A DNA stretch of 64,000 bases. It comes from an uncultured Eubacteriales bacterium. GTDB taxonomy: Bacteria > Bacillota > Clostridia > Oscillospirales > CAG-272. Each line of letters begins with the position of its first letter. Positions within the stretch are counted from its first letter, which is position 1. Position numbers and translations under genes: made by a program. Shown here piece after piece: positions 16,234 to 25,833 of the stretch. Location of the stretch: assembly GCA_934432675.1 (NCBI GenBank), contig CAKRYT010000007.1, forward strand, positions 50,571 through 114,570, given 5' to 3'. The notes beneath the pieces were generated by a model. It was not told the origin of the DNA, searched no databases, and was given only the letters and a program-made list of their open reading frames with translations.

Positions 16234-17397
16234 TTACTTGTTGAAGAGGTCTTTGAGTTTCTTGCGGAAGCCGGTACGCTTGGTCTCGTTCTTCTCCCCG
16301 CCGAGCGCGGCAAACTTTTTCAGCAGGTCCTTCTGCTCCTGCGTGAGTTGGCGCGGGACCTCGACGGTCACGGTAAAGACGAGGTTGCCCCGCTTTCCGT
16401 TATAGACGTCGGGCATGCCCTCGCCGCGGAGGGTGAAAGAGGAGCCGGGTTGCGTGCCCTCGGGGATGGTGTATTTCTTCGTGGAGCCGGTCGGGGTCGG
16501 GACCTCGACCTCGGCACCGAGTGCCGCCTCCGTGAAGGAGAGCGGGACCTCACAGTACACGGTCGTGCCCTCGCGCTCGAAGATCGGGTGCGGGCGGACA
16601 CTGACACGGATGATGAGATCGCCGTTCGGCCCGCCGTTCCGCCCCACGTCACCCTGCCCGCGCAGAGAGATGCGCTGTCCGTTGTCGATCCCCGCGGGGA
16701 TGGAAACGGAGAGTTTCTTCGTCAGGCGGACGTAGCCCTTGCCGTTGCAGTTCCGGCACGGTGTCTTGATGACCTTACCGGTGCCGCGGCAGTTCTGGCA
16801 GGCGGTCTGCGTCTGCATGATGCCCATCATGGTGCGTTGCTGCACCGTGACGCGACCGGTGCCGTGGCAGACGGAGCAGGTCTCCGCCGTCGTGCCGGCG
16901 GCCGCCCCCGAGCCTTTGCACTCGCTGCACGCCTCGATACGGTTGTAGGAAATGTCCTTTTTACATCCCGTGACGGCCTCGTCGAACGAAATGATGACGC
17001 TCTGCTCGATGTCGTCACCCGGTATGGCGGCGTTCTGCCGCCGCCCGCCGGAGGAAAACCCTCCGCCGCCCCCGCCGAAGAACGACGAGAAGATGTCGCC
17101 GAAGTCGAAACCGCCGAAGCCGCCGCCGAAGCCCGCGCCACCCGCGCCCGCCCCCATGGAGGGGTCAAAGGCGGCGTGACCGAACTGGTCGTACTTCTGC
17201 CGCTTTTCGGGGTCGGACAAAACACCGTACGCCTCGTTGATCTCCTTGAACTTCTGCTCGGCCTCTTTATCGCCGGGGTTCATGTCCGGGTGATACTTTT
17301 TCGCGAGGGTGCGGTACGCCTTTTTCAGCGTTGCGTCATCCGCCGTCTTATCGACGCCCAAAACCTCATAATAGTCGCGTTTGTTCTCTTGTGCCAT
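16234..17397 (-). CDS. dnaJ: Chaperone protein DnaJ
   Basis: A 387-residue type I Hsp40. The J-domain (1-70) has the HPD tripeptide in [10 protein letters not shown] Gly/Phe-rich stretch follows (75-125). The zinc-finger domain holds four CxxCxGxG repeats ([32 protein letters not shown]) between about 155 and 225, and then come the two substrate-binding barrels. It delivers unfolded clients to DnaK and stimulates its ATPase. It is the last gene of the HrcA-controlled operon. A hairpin in the dnaK-dnaJ gap may reduce its expression relative to dnaK. Confidence 0.97.
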   Translation of the reverse strand: MAQENKRDYYEVLGVDKTADDATLKKAYRTLAKKYHPDMNPGDKEAEQKFKEINEAYGVLSDPEKRQKYDQFGHAAFDPSMGAGAGGAGFGGGFGGFDFGDIFSSFFGGGGGGFSSGGRRQNAAIPGDDIEQSVIISFDEAVTGCKKDISYNRIEACSECKGSGAAAGTTAETCSVCHGTGRVTVQQRTMMGIMQTQTACQNCRGTGKVIKTPCRNCNGKGYVRLTKKLSVSIPAGIDNGQRISLRGQGDVGRNGGPNGDLIIRVSVRPHPIFEREGTTVYCEVPLSFTEAALGAEVEVPTPTGSTKKYTIPEGTQPGSSFTLRGEGMPDVYNGKRGNLVFTVTVEVPRQLTQEQKDLLKKFAALGGEKNETKRTGFRKKLKDLFNK

Positions 17398-17431
17398 CGT
17401 CGTGTTCCTTTGCGGAAAATTTCAGATTTCT

Positions 17432-17456
17432 CCCGGGGAGATCCCCGGGAGAAATG
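17432..17456. terminator. Hairpin between dnaK and dnaJ
   Basis: TTCTCCCGGGGA and TCCCCGGGAGAA are perfectly complementary. With no long T-run it is more likely a processing or attenuation site than a full terminator. Confidence 0.5.
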
Positions 17457-17464
17457 AAGTCGGA

Positions 17465-19399
<1,935 letters not shown>

Positions 19400-19454
19400 T
19401 CACCGGTCCGGCGGCAACGCCGGTGTTGCCGTGCCCCAACGGGTGCCGGCAACA

Positions 19455-20021
19455 TCAGTTTGCGACCTTGACCATCGCGAAACGGATGACCTTATCCCCG
19501 AGGCGGTATCCCTTCTGGAACACCTCCGCGACGACTCCCTCGCCGAGGCTTTCGTCCTCGACGTGCATCACCGCGTTGTGGAGGTTCGGGTCAAACGCGT
19601 CGCCCGCCGCGCCGAAGGCGGTGAGCCCGAGTTTTCCGAACACGTCGGTCAGGGACGTCATGGTCATCGTGAGCCCGGCGGCAATTGCCTCGGCGTCTCC
19701 GCTCGCGGCGGCGGCGCGTTCCAGGTTATCCGCGATGGGCAACAGCCCCTTCACCGTCTCGGCGACGGCGTCGCTCCAAACGTTTTCCTTTTCCTTCGCG
19801 GTGCGGCGGCGGAAGTTATCGTATTCCGCGAGCATCCTGAGATAGGTGTCTTTTGCTTCTTTGAGTTCGTTTTGCAGGCGTTCGAGTTCTCTCGCGAGTT
19901 CAGCCTCCGGAGAGGTCCCCTCGGTGTTCTTCTCACCGGGTGCCGCCGTAGTTTTCGGCTCCTCCCCGACGGTCGGCTCTTTTTCGCCCGCGTTCTGTTC
20001 GTTCGTTACCTTTTCGTCCAT
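19455..20021 (-). CDS. grpE: Nucleotide exchange factor GrpE
   Basis: A 188-residue protein with a charged, disordered N-terminus and a long helix (ELARELERLQNELKEAKDTYLRMLAEYDNFRRRTAKE, from about 65). The beta-domain ends in VAEVFQKGYRLGDKVIRFAMVKV, the GrpE signature. It releases ADP from DnaK and acts as a thermosensor. It starts 9 bases after the hrcA stop codon. The grpE-dnaK gap of about 135 bases contains GC-rich hairpins (around 19390-19450). Confidence 0.96.
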   Translation of the reverse strand: MDEKVTNEQNAGEKEPTVGEEPKTTAAPGEKNTEGTSPEAELARELERLQNELKEAKDTYLRMLAEYDNFRRRTAKEKENVWSDAVAETVKGLLPIADNLERAAAASGDAEAIAAGLTMTMTSLTDVFGKLGLTAFGAAGDAFDPNLHNAVMHVEDESLGEGVVAEVFQKGYRLGDKVIRFAMVKVAN

Positions 20022-20030
20022 GGTGTCTCC

Positions 20031-21083
20031 TTATGACGGGTTTTCTCCCCCGGGCTCGGTCAAGAGATTATCAATCCCGAGGACGAGGTTATCGATGATG
20101 GAAATGACTTTGCCGTAGTCCATACGGCGGGGCCCGATGACCCCGATGGCACCCAGCACCCGGTCGCCCGAGCGGATCGTGCGCCACACGATGGAGGAGC
20201 CCTCCATACCGCTCATCGCCGTCTCGTGCCCGATGCGGACGTGGATGTCGTCGCTCGTGTCGTCCGAGATGACGTTCAGGATGTCGTCCTTCTGCTCGAA
20301 GAGGTGCAGGAGCGACCGTACCTCACCGAGGTCGGTGTAGTCCGGGATCCCGAGCAGGCGGTTGGCCCCCTCGACCCGGAGGTCGCCGGCGTGGAATTCC
20401 TGCATCGTCTCGTAAATGAGTTTGATGAGCGGGTTGACCACCGGGGCGGCGACGCCCATCGCGTCCTCGATCGTGAGGATGACGGGGAGCGAAATCTCAT
20501 CCGAGGTGTGCCCCGCAATGTGGCGGTTGAGAAGATCGGTGAGTTCTGCGAGTTCCTCCCGCGTCAGGGGAAACGTCGTGCGGATGCGCTTGGTCTTGAC
20601 CGACCCGCCCGAGAACAGCATCACGAGCGCGAAGGTCGATGCGTCGATGTACATGGTCTCGAACTGCGTCACCGTCGCCCCGGACGCCTTCGGCTTTGCC
20701 GCGATGGACGGGTAGTTGGTGAACACGCTCGCCATCCGCGATGCCTCGGCGAGGATCTGGTCGAGCTCGGATAGTTTTTTCGTCAGCCCGAGACTCATCT
20801 CGCGGATCTCCTGCCGCGTCATCTGGTATCGGTCAAGCAACTCGTTGACGTAAAAGCGGTAGCCCGCCTCGGTCGGGATGCTCCCCGCGGAGGTGTGCGG
20901 CTGTTCCAGGTACCCGAGGGATTTAAGCTCCGCCATCTCGTTGCGGATGGTCGCCGACGAGCAGGACAGTCCGTCCAGCGCGGCGAGGTACTTGGAGCCG
21001 ACCGGCTCACCGTAGGAAATGTGCGCCTCCACAATGGCTTTCAGAATCTGCTTTTTACGATCGGACAAATCATTGCCTTGCAT
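20031..21083 (-). CDS. hrcA: Heat-inducible transcription repressor HrcA
   Basis: A 350-residue repressor that binds CIRCE operators when folded with help from GroEL. The N-terminal winged helix reads DRKKQILKAIVEAHISYGEPVGSKYL and SSATIRNEMAELKSLGYL. The C-terminal part GAIGVIGPRRMDYGKVISIIDNL is typical of the family. The start at 21083 was chosen because AGGAGG lies 7 bases before it. A perfect CIRCE sits between it and its promoter, and a second lies before clpB at 63.3 kb, so this protein probably controls both the operon and clpB. Confidence 0.96.
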   Translation of the reverse strand: MQGNDLSDRKKQILKAIVEAHISYGEPVGSKYLAALDGLSCSSATIRNEMAELKSLGYLEQPHTSAGSIPTEAGYRFYVNELLDRYQMTRQEIREMSLGLTKKLSELDQILAEASRMASVFTNYPSIAAKPKASGATVTQFETMYIDASTFALVMLFSGGSVKTKRIRTTFPLTREELAELTDLLNRHIAGHTSDEISLPVILTIEDAMGVAAPVVNPLIKLIYETMQEFHAGDLRVEGANRLLGIPDYTDLGEVRSLLHLFEQKDDILNVISDDTSDDIHVRIGHETAMSGMEGSSIVWRTIRSGDRVLGAIGVIGPRRMDYGKVISIIDNLVLGIDNLLTEPGGENPS

Positions 21084-21102
21084 GGCGTACCTCCTTTCGG
21101 AT

Positions 21103-21129
21103 TTAGCACTCAAAACTCCAGAGTGCTAA
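21103..21129 (-). promoter_or_regulatory. CIRCE operator of the hrcA operon
   Basis: TTAGCACTC, nine bases, GAGTGCTAA: an exact match to the CIRCE consensus, 20 bases upstream of the hrcA start codon. Confidence 0.97.
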
Positions 21130-21140
21130 TTCTTGCCCTT

Positions 21141-21169
21141 AATATAGCGCGGTGCCGCCGGTTTGTCAA
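21141..21169 (-). promoter_or_regulatory. Vegetative promoter of the hrcA operon
   Basis: On the minus strand TTGACA (21164-21169) and TATATT (21141-21146) are 17 bases apart, directly upstream of CIRCE. Confidence 0.85.
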
Positions 21170-21258
21170 GGGTTACGGGCAGAAAAATTGTTACCAAATT
21201 GTAAATTCGTCTGTCGAGTGCTAACGGGGGACGGCGACGCAGGGGACGAGCCGCTCTC

Positions 21259-21309
21259 GCGGGGCACCTTTTGAAAAAGGTTCCCCCGCCCCCTCAAAAA
21301 CTTTACGGG
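21259..21309. repeat. Dispersed GC-rich hairpin repeat, copy 3
   Basis: CGCGGGGCACC and GGTTCCCCCGC (slightly imperfect) flank TTTTGAAAAA and are followed by CCCCTCAAAAACTTTACGGG, the characteristic tail of this family. Confidence 0.7.
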
Positions 21310-21740
21310 CATTTTGCCGTCTCGTGCAACCGCGCCCGACAACGTGCAAAGCGCGGACAATCTCCGTGCGGGCGACTTGTAGCAGTCCGGGTCACACGTC
21401 CGCGCGTGCGCGCGCAAGCGTGCGCTGGGGATGGTATTCTGACTACAACGGGTTCAGTGACGAGCAAACACTCTCTCTCGCGCGCAAGCGTGCGCACACT
21501 TACTATATGGATGGTGACGCCATGGATGGTGACGCCCGAAAGTCGTTTTTTGTCCGCCGCCGGCGGATGTAAATAAAAAGATACGCCCCCGGCACGCGGG
21601 CGGCGGTCGGAGGCGGCGTCGCCCCGCTGCGCGAACGGAGCCGCCGTGAGGACGGGGAGGAGCCGTGAAAGCGGCTCCGCGCCGCGCGAGTCTGCGTCGC
21701 GCGCCGGTCGCCGCGCGACGCGCGGGCGGGAATTTGCTTC
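21310..21740. repeat. Gene-free region with short repeats upstream of rny
   Basis: No credible gene. CGCGCGCAAGCGTGCGC occurs twice (about 21408 and 21480). ATGGATGGTGACGCC is repeated in tandem at 21507-21521 and 21522-21536. The 1,074-codon minus-strand frame across here and into rny/ymdB is an artefact of composition. Confidence 0.65.
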
Positions 21741-21746
21741 ACATTC

Positions 21747-21775
21747 TTGACAGAATGACGGATTTATATTATAAT
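21747..21775 (+). promoter_or_regulatory. Promoter of rny
   Basis: TTGACA (21747-21752) and TATAAT (21770-21775), both perfect, 17 bases apart. They give a leader of about 220 bases before rny. Confidence 0.88.
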
Positions 21776-21785
21776 ATGATATAGA

Positions 21786-21955
21786 TTGTCCCCCACCCGG
21801 CTGCATAATACGCGGCGGCGGGACATTTGGGAAGCAAGTCCGCCGAATGGACGATGCACAGTTTGCCTCGCGGGGTGACCCGCTTTTCTGATAAACCTGC
21901 CCGTTTCCGACGGGGATATTGTCAAACAGGCTCCCCTTTTCCGGGGGTTGTGTAC
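21786..21955 (+). ncRNA. Candidate structured leader RNA upstream of rny
   Basis: Between a consensus promoter and the rny RBS the transcript can form several stems: GTCCC/GGGAC, GTCC/GGAC, GCGGG with a GUGA tetraloop and CCCGC, CCTG..CAGG enclosing CCCGT/ACGGG, and CTCCCC/GGGGG followed by TTGTGT. The last could act as a terminator. I cannot assign a known family; a covariance-model scan and comparison of rny leaders in relatives are needed to distinguish a regulatory leader from an independent small RNA. Confidence 0.4.
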
Positions 21956-22004
21956 TACCATTGCGGCGGTTTCCTGATACAAAACGTAAAGGAGAAACCC
22001 GTTT

Positions 22005-23546
22005 ATGCAATGGTATTTTGTTTTGCTCATCGCGCTCGGGACGCTGCTCGCCGGGGTCGCGCTCGGGTACCTGTGGCGGCGCAAGATCTCCGAGGCGAAG
22101 ATCGGCTCTGCCGAAGCGCAGGCGATGCAGATCGTCAATGAGGCGATGAAGAACGCGGAGACCCGCAAGAAAGAAGCCCTGCTCGAAGCCAAAGAAGAGA
22201 TTATCCGCCAGAAGAACGAGACGGAGGCGGAACTCAAAGACCGCCGCCGCGAAGTCACCCACCAGGAGCACCGCATCGCGCAAAAGGAAGAGGCGATCGA
22301 CCGCAAGGTGGAGGCACTCGAAAAGAAAGAGGCGGTCCTCGCCGACAAAATTGCGGCGGCGGATGCCAGACAGCAGGAACTGGACACGCGCCTCGCGGAG
22401 CAGACCGCGGCACTCGAACGCATTGCCGGCATGAGTGCCGACGAGGCAAAGAACGAACTGCTCGCCCGCAAGACGGCGGAGATCGAGCACGAGACGGCGA
22501 AGAAACTCTCCGCGTTTGAGGAGCAGTTCAAGGAAGACGCGGACGATAAGGCGCGCGAGATCCTCTCGCTCGCGATTCAGCGTTGCGCCGCCGACCACGT
22601 GAGCGAGTCGGCCATTTCGGTGGTCGCGCTCCCGAGCGAGGACATGAAGGGGCGCATCATCGGGCGCGAGGGGCGGAACATCCGCACCATCGAGACGCTG
22701 ACCGGCGTCGAACTCATCATCGACGACACGCCCGAGGTCATCACGATCTCCGGCTTTGACCCCGTCCGCCGCGAGATCGCGCGGCTCGCGCTCGAAAAAC
22801 TCATTGCGGACGGACGCATCCACCCGACCCGTATCGAGGAGATGGTGGACAAAGCACGCCGCGAAGTGGAGTCCTCCATGAAACAGGCGGGCGAAAAGGC
22901 GGTTTTCGAGACGGGCGTCCACGGGCTCAACCCCGAACTCGTCAAACTGCTCGGCAGACTGAAATACCGTACGAGTTACGGGCAGAACGTCCTGCGCCAC
23001 TCGGTCGAGGTTTCGCTCCTCGCGGGGGCACTCGCCGACGAGATGGGGCTGGACAGCACGATGGCAAAGCGCGCGGGGCTGCTGCACGACATCGGCAAAG
23101 CGATGACCGCCGAGATCGAGGGCTCGCACGTCGGCATCGGTGTCGATATTGCGAAACGCTACCGTGAAAACAAGGACATCATCAACGCGATCGAGGCACA
23201 CCACGGTGACGTGGAGCCCACGACACCGATCGCCTACCTGGTACAGGCGGCAGACGCCATCTCCGCGGCGCGTCCCGGCGCACGGCGCGAAAACGTCGAA
23301 AACTACATCAAGAGGCTCCAACGCCTCGAAGAGATCGCCGGCGACTTCAAGGGCGTCGAGACCTGCTACGCCATCCAGGCGGGGCGCGAGGTGCGCGTCA
23401 TGGTCAAGCCGGACGAGGTCACGGACGACCAGATGGTCATCATGGCACACGACATCGCCAAGAAGATCGAGGAAGATCTGCAATACCCCGGTCAGATCAA
23501 GGTGCACGTCATCCGCGAGAAACGCGTCGCGGACTACGCAAAATAA
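22005..23546 (+). CDS. rny: Ribonuclease Y
   Basis: A 513-residue membrane-anchored endoribonuclease that starts mRNA decay. It has an N-terminal transmembrane helix (3-25), a long charged coiled coil (30-200), a KH RNA-binding domain with [12 protein letters not shown] at about 215, and an HD catalytic domain with HDIGKA at about 361. Its length matches family members (about 515-520). AAAGGAG precedes the ATG. A terminator follows, then ymdB, the usual neighbour in Firmicutes. RNase J is encoded 2 kb further on, so two major RNA-decay enzymes lie close together. Confidence 0.97.
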   Translation: MQWYFVLLIALGTLLAGVALGYLWRRKISEAKIGSAEAQAMQIVNEAMKNAETRKKEALLEAKEEIIRQKNETEAELKDRRREVTHQEHRIAQKEEAIDRKVEALEKKEAVLADKIAAADARQQELDTRLAEQTAALERIAGMSADEAKNELLARKTAEIEHETAKKLSAFEEQFKEDADDKAREILSLAIQRCAADHVSESAISVVALPSEDMKGRIIGREGRNIRTIETLTGVELIIDDTPEVITISGFDPVRREIARLALEKLIADGRIHPTRIEEMVDKARREVESSMKQAGEKAVFETGVHGLNPELVKLLGRLKYRTSYGQNVLRHSVEVSLLAGALADEMGLDSTMAKRAGLLHDIGKAMTAEIEGSHVGIGVDIAKRYRENKDIINAIEAHHGDVEPTTPIAYLVQAADAISAARPGARRENVENYIKRLQRLEEIAGDFKGVETCYAIQAGREVRVMVKPDEVTDDQMVIMAHDIAKKIEEDLQYPGQIKVHVIREKRVADYAK

Positions 23547-23553
23547 CGTTTTC

Positions 23554-23584
23554 GGAGGCGGGGTCATGCTCCGCCTCCCTTTTT
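23554..23584 (+). terminator. Terminator after rny
   Basis: GGAGGCGG and CCGCCTCC form a stem around a short loop and are followed by CTTTTT. Confidence 0.85.
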
Positions 23585-23708
23585 CACAAAACGGGCGTTC
23601 CCGCCCCCCGGGGAGCCCCGGCCGATCGGCACCGCTTTGCACGGGGTGGTACCCCGCGGGGGCGGGCACGGTACCCTCGCCCCGACGAGGAAAAGAAAGG
23701 AGCCCCTT

Positions 23709-24491
23709 ATGCGTGTTCTGGCACTCGGAGATATCATTGCCCCCGCAGCGGTCGATTTCCTCGCGGAAAACCTTTGGGAATACCGCCGTCGGGAAAAGAT
23801 CGATTTCGTGGTCGCCAACGGTGAAAACGCCTCGTTCCTCGGCGGGATCGCGGCAGACGCCGCGAAAAAACTGCTCCTCGGCGGCGTGGACGTCATCACC
23901 GGCGGCAACCATTCGCTCCAAAACAAGGGGGTTTACGCCCTGCACGAGGAGGAGGAGCGCGTCCTGCGCCCGATCAACTACCCGACGGACGTCCCCGGGC
24001 GCGGCTATACCCTGACGGAGGCGGGCGGCGTGCGCGTGCTGGTGATGAACGCCATGGGCAACGCCCTGATTGAGCCGGTGCTCGACAGCCCCGTCCCGTT
24101 CATCCGTCGCGCGCTCGCGCGCGAGGCGGGCGCATATGACGTCGCGCTCCTCGACCTGCACGCCGAGGCGACCGGGGAAAAACTCGCGATCGCACATATT
24201 TTTGACGGCAGTTTTGCCGCCGTCTTCGGTACGCACACCCACGTACCGACCGCCGATACGCAGATCCTCCCCCGCGGCACGGGCTACGTCACCGACCTCG
24301 GCGCGACTGCCCCCACCGGCGGCATCCTCGGCGTCAGGACGGAGGTCATCTGTACCCGCACCGAGCAAAAACTCTCCGTCCCCTACCGGGTCGCCGAAGG
24401 CCCTGTCCGCGCCGAGGGCGTACTTTTCGAGATCGACGAAACCGCAAACCGCTGTACCGCCCTCCGCCGCGTCGCGCTCTCCGGGACCTGA
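23709..24491 (+). CDS. ymdB: YmdB-like metallophosphoesterase (2',3'-cyclic nucleotide phosphodiesterase)
   Basis: A 260-residue protein of the TIGR00282/YmdB family. Metal-ligand motifs include LALGDII, VVANGENA, VITGGNH and a C-terminal VFGTHTHVPTAD, as in B. subtilis YmdB. YmdB influences biofilm and sporulation decisions through RNA-linked signalling. Position 8 has Asp as in the family (GDI). AAAGGAG lies before the ATG. Its location right after rny is conserved in Firmicutes and supports the assignment. Confidence 0.9.
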   Translation: MRVLALGDIIAPAAVDFLAENLWEYRRREKIDFVVANGENASFLGGIAADAAKKLLLGGVDVITGGNHSLQNKGVYALHEEEERVLRPINYPTDVPGRGYTLTEAGGVRVLVMNAMGNALIEPVLDSPVPFIRRALAREAGAYDVALLDLHAEATGEKLAIAHIFDGSFAAVFGTHTHVPTADTQILPRGTGYVTDLGATAPTGGILGVRTEVICTRTEQKLSVPYRVAEGPVRAEGVLFEIDETANRCTALRRVALSGT

Positions 24492-24628
24492 CACCGGGGT
24501 GTCAGGTCTGCCGCGTATTGTACGCAAAACTTCTCGCGGCCAATTCTGCGCCCCTTTTCAAAATCATGCGGATCCCTTTTGACCGGCGCAAAAATGCGCC
24601 GCGCACCACCACCAAAAAAGAAAAGGAC

Positions 24629-24750
24629 TTGACAAAGAGCGTCAAGTCGAGTATCATAATGACGAAGGAACACCGATGACGGTTGCTCCCTTCAAGTGTT
24701 AGTTAAGAAATAACCGCTACTTTGGGAGAGCAGGCGGTTATTTCTTTTTT
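24629..24750 (+). ncRNA. Candidate antitoxin RNA, copy 1
   Basis: A plus-strand promoter (TTGACA 24629-24634, TATCAT 24652-24657, 17-base spacer) leads to an intrinsic terminator (AAGAAATAACCGC at 24705-24717 pairing with GCGGTTATTTCTT at 24734-24746, then T-run). This would give an RNA of about 85 bases that converges on, and is antisense to, the 3' end of the small hydrophobic-peptide mRNA on the other strand, the layout of type I antitoxins. Expression is inferred. Confidence 0.55.
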
Positions 24751-24754
24751 GCTT

Positions 24755-24838
24755 TTATTTCTTGTAGATGTTGATAATCAACGCTACAAGAGAAATGATG
24801 ACCATAGCGAAAGCAAACAACGCTTCGTATGTAACCAT
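24755..24838 (-). CDS. Holin-like toxin peptide (Hol-Tox type), 27 aa
   Basis: A short peptide, MVTYEALFAF..INIYKK, with one transmembrane helix and a Lys-Lys end. It closely resembles the putative holin-like toxins (Hol_Tox) of Firmicutes. The start has only GGAG directly abutting the ATG. A better RBS (AAAGGAG) lies 31 bases upstream before another ATG at 24867-24869, which opens a 43-codon frame in a different register that overlaps the whole peptide. Translation may therefore be coupled. A plus-strand RNA with its own promoter ends against its 3' side. Too short for routine gene calling. Confidence 0.6.
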   Translation of the reverse strand: MVTYEALFAFAMVIISLVALIINIYKK

Positions 24839-25138
24839 CTCCGAAAGCCCGGTGCGAATGAAGTCTCATAGGCACCACTCCTTTCAACTAAATTTGAAAG
24901 GAGCAAAGAAATTTTGTTCCTTTCGTCAAAGAGAGAAAGGAGCAACCGCCACCGTTATAGTGTTCCTCCGGGTCTTGCCCGAGGGCAATTCCGTTTTTTA
25001 TTTTACGGTAAAAGTCGGTTTTTGTCAAGAAAAAGCAATGCGATGGCGACGGGGCAAAGGTGTTCGTTTTATGCCAACCGTCCTTTTTTACTCTTCGCCG
25101 GCAATCAGAATGCCCTGAAAGTTTTTGAAAGAAGGTTT

Positions 25139-25170
25139 GGAAGAAAACTTTTTTCAAAAAGTTTTCTTCC
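25139..25170. repeat. AT-rich hairpin shared with 38.97 kb
   Basis: GGAAGAAAAC and GTTTTCTTCC pair around TTTTTTCAAAAA. The same hairpin and its flanks recur at 38969-39001 as part of a longer duplicated segment. Confidence 0.75.
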
Positions 25171-25175
25171 GGAAA

Positions 25176-25210
25176 AGGATTGCCGCGAGGTAGCCGAAGA
25201 CGAGGGCGGC
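25176..25210 (-). pseudogene. 35-bp fragment of the spoVAE 3' end
   Basis: The 35 bases are identical to 39071-39105, which encode the last part of spoVAE. Here they are stranded in an intergenic region with no spoVAE body. The upstream flank matches the spoVAE downstream region except that about 65 bases are missing. This is a relic of duplication from the spoVA locus. Confidence 0.85.
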
Positions 25211-25389
25211 TTTTCGGGGGGAATGCCGACGGGGGCGGTAAAACACCCCCGTCATTTGAAAATTGGGTATTGACATCTGCGCCTCTCCTTTGTATGATAT
25301 CTATGCACCGTGCAGAGGCATTGCTTTTTGCCGCGCACGGCAGTAATTCATTTCTGTTTTTATCTTTGATTTTCAAAAGGAGAACGATG

Positions 25390-25554
25390 ATGGCGAAGTA
25401 TGTGTGTGATGTCTGCGGCTGGGAGTACGACCCCCGGGTCGGCGACCCCGAAAACGGCATTGAACCGGGTACCCCCTTCGAGGACCTGCCGGACGATTTC
25501 ACCTGCCCCCTCTGCGGCGCAGGCAAAGACGAATTCGTAGAAAGCACTCTCTGA
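25390..25554 (+). CDS. Rubredoxin
   Basis: A 54-residue electron carrier. The two iron-binding CxxC motifs appear as [10 protein letters not shown] (near residue 6) and [11 protein letters not shown] (near residue 39), with the conserved segment [10 protein letters not shown] between. In anaerobes it passes electrons to oxygen- and peroxide-detoxifying enzymes such as rubrerythrin. An alternative ATG directly upstream (25387) would add one Met; the second is better spaced from AAAGGAGAACG. It is monocistronic, with a terminator at 25563. Confidence 0.96.
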   Translation: MAKYVCDVCGWEYDPRVGDPENGIEPGTPFEDLPDDFTCPLCGAGKDEFVESTL

Positions 25555-25562
25555 TTTTCCCC

Positions 25563-25595
25563 CCGCCGGAGCCGATGGCTCCGGCGGTTTTTTTG
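25563..25595 (+). terminator. Terminator of the rubredoxin gene
   Basis: CCGCCGGAGCC pairs with GGCTCCGGCGG around GAT, followed by seven T. Confidence 0.93.
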
Positions 25596-25739
25596 CATTC
25601 CCCGATGCCCTGCGCCGCCACCGTTTTTCCCGTGCACCCGACGCGAGCCATCCGCCCGGAGAACAAGGTTTCCGCCCGTCGCCCGTCGAAAACCGTTCAC
25701 CGAAAGAATTCCGGCGGCTCCGTCGCCCCGTAAAGCAAA

Positions 25740-25789
25740 GGCAACCGACTCTGCCGTTCTTCCCGCAAGGGAATGCAGAGTCGGTTGCC
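25740..25789. repeat. Hairpin with GGCAACCGA arms
   Basis: GGCAACCGACTCTGC at 25740-25754 is the exact complement of GCAGAGTCGGTTGCC at 25775-25789. The outer nine bases match the GGCAACCGATA repeats at 15.83 and 16.13 kb. It may serve as terminator for rnjA on the minus strand. Confidence 0.7.
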
Positions 25790-25833
25790 CGAACTTCAAG
25801 AATGACGGGGGTTCTGCTCTTCTCCCGCTCGCG

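Noticed and set aside
21786..21955. 6S RNA as identity of the rny leader
   Set aside because: The 5' and 3' segments do not pair into one long hairpin with a central bubble, so I left it as an unassigned structured leader.
21303..24527. 1,074-codon open frame on the minus strand
   Set aside because: It runs antisense through rny and ymdB, has no RBS or recognisable domain, and owes its length to high GC content.
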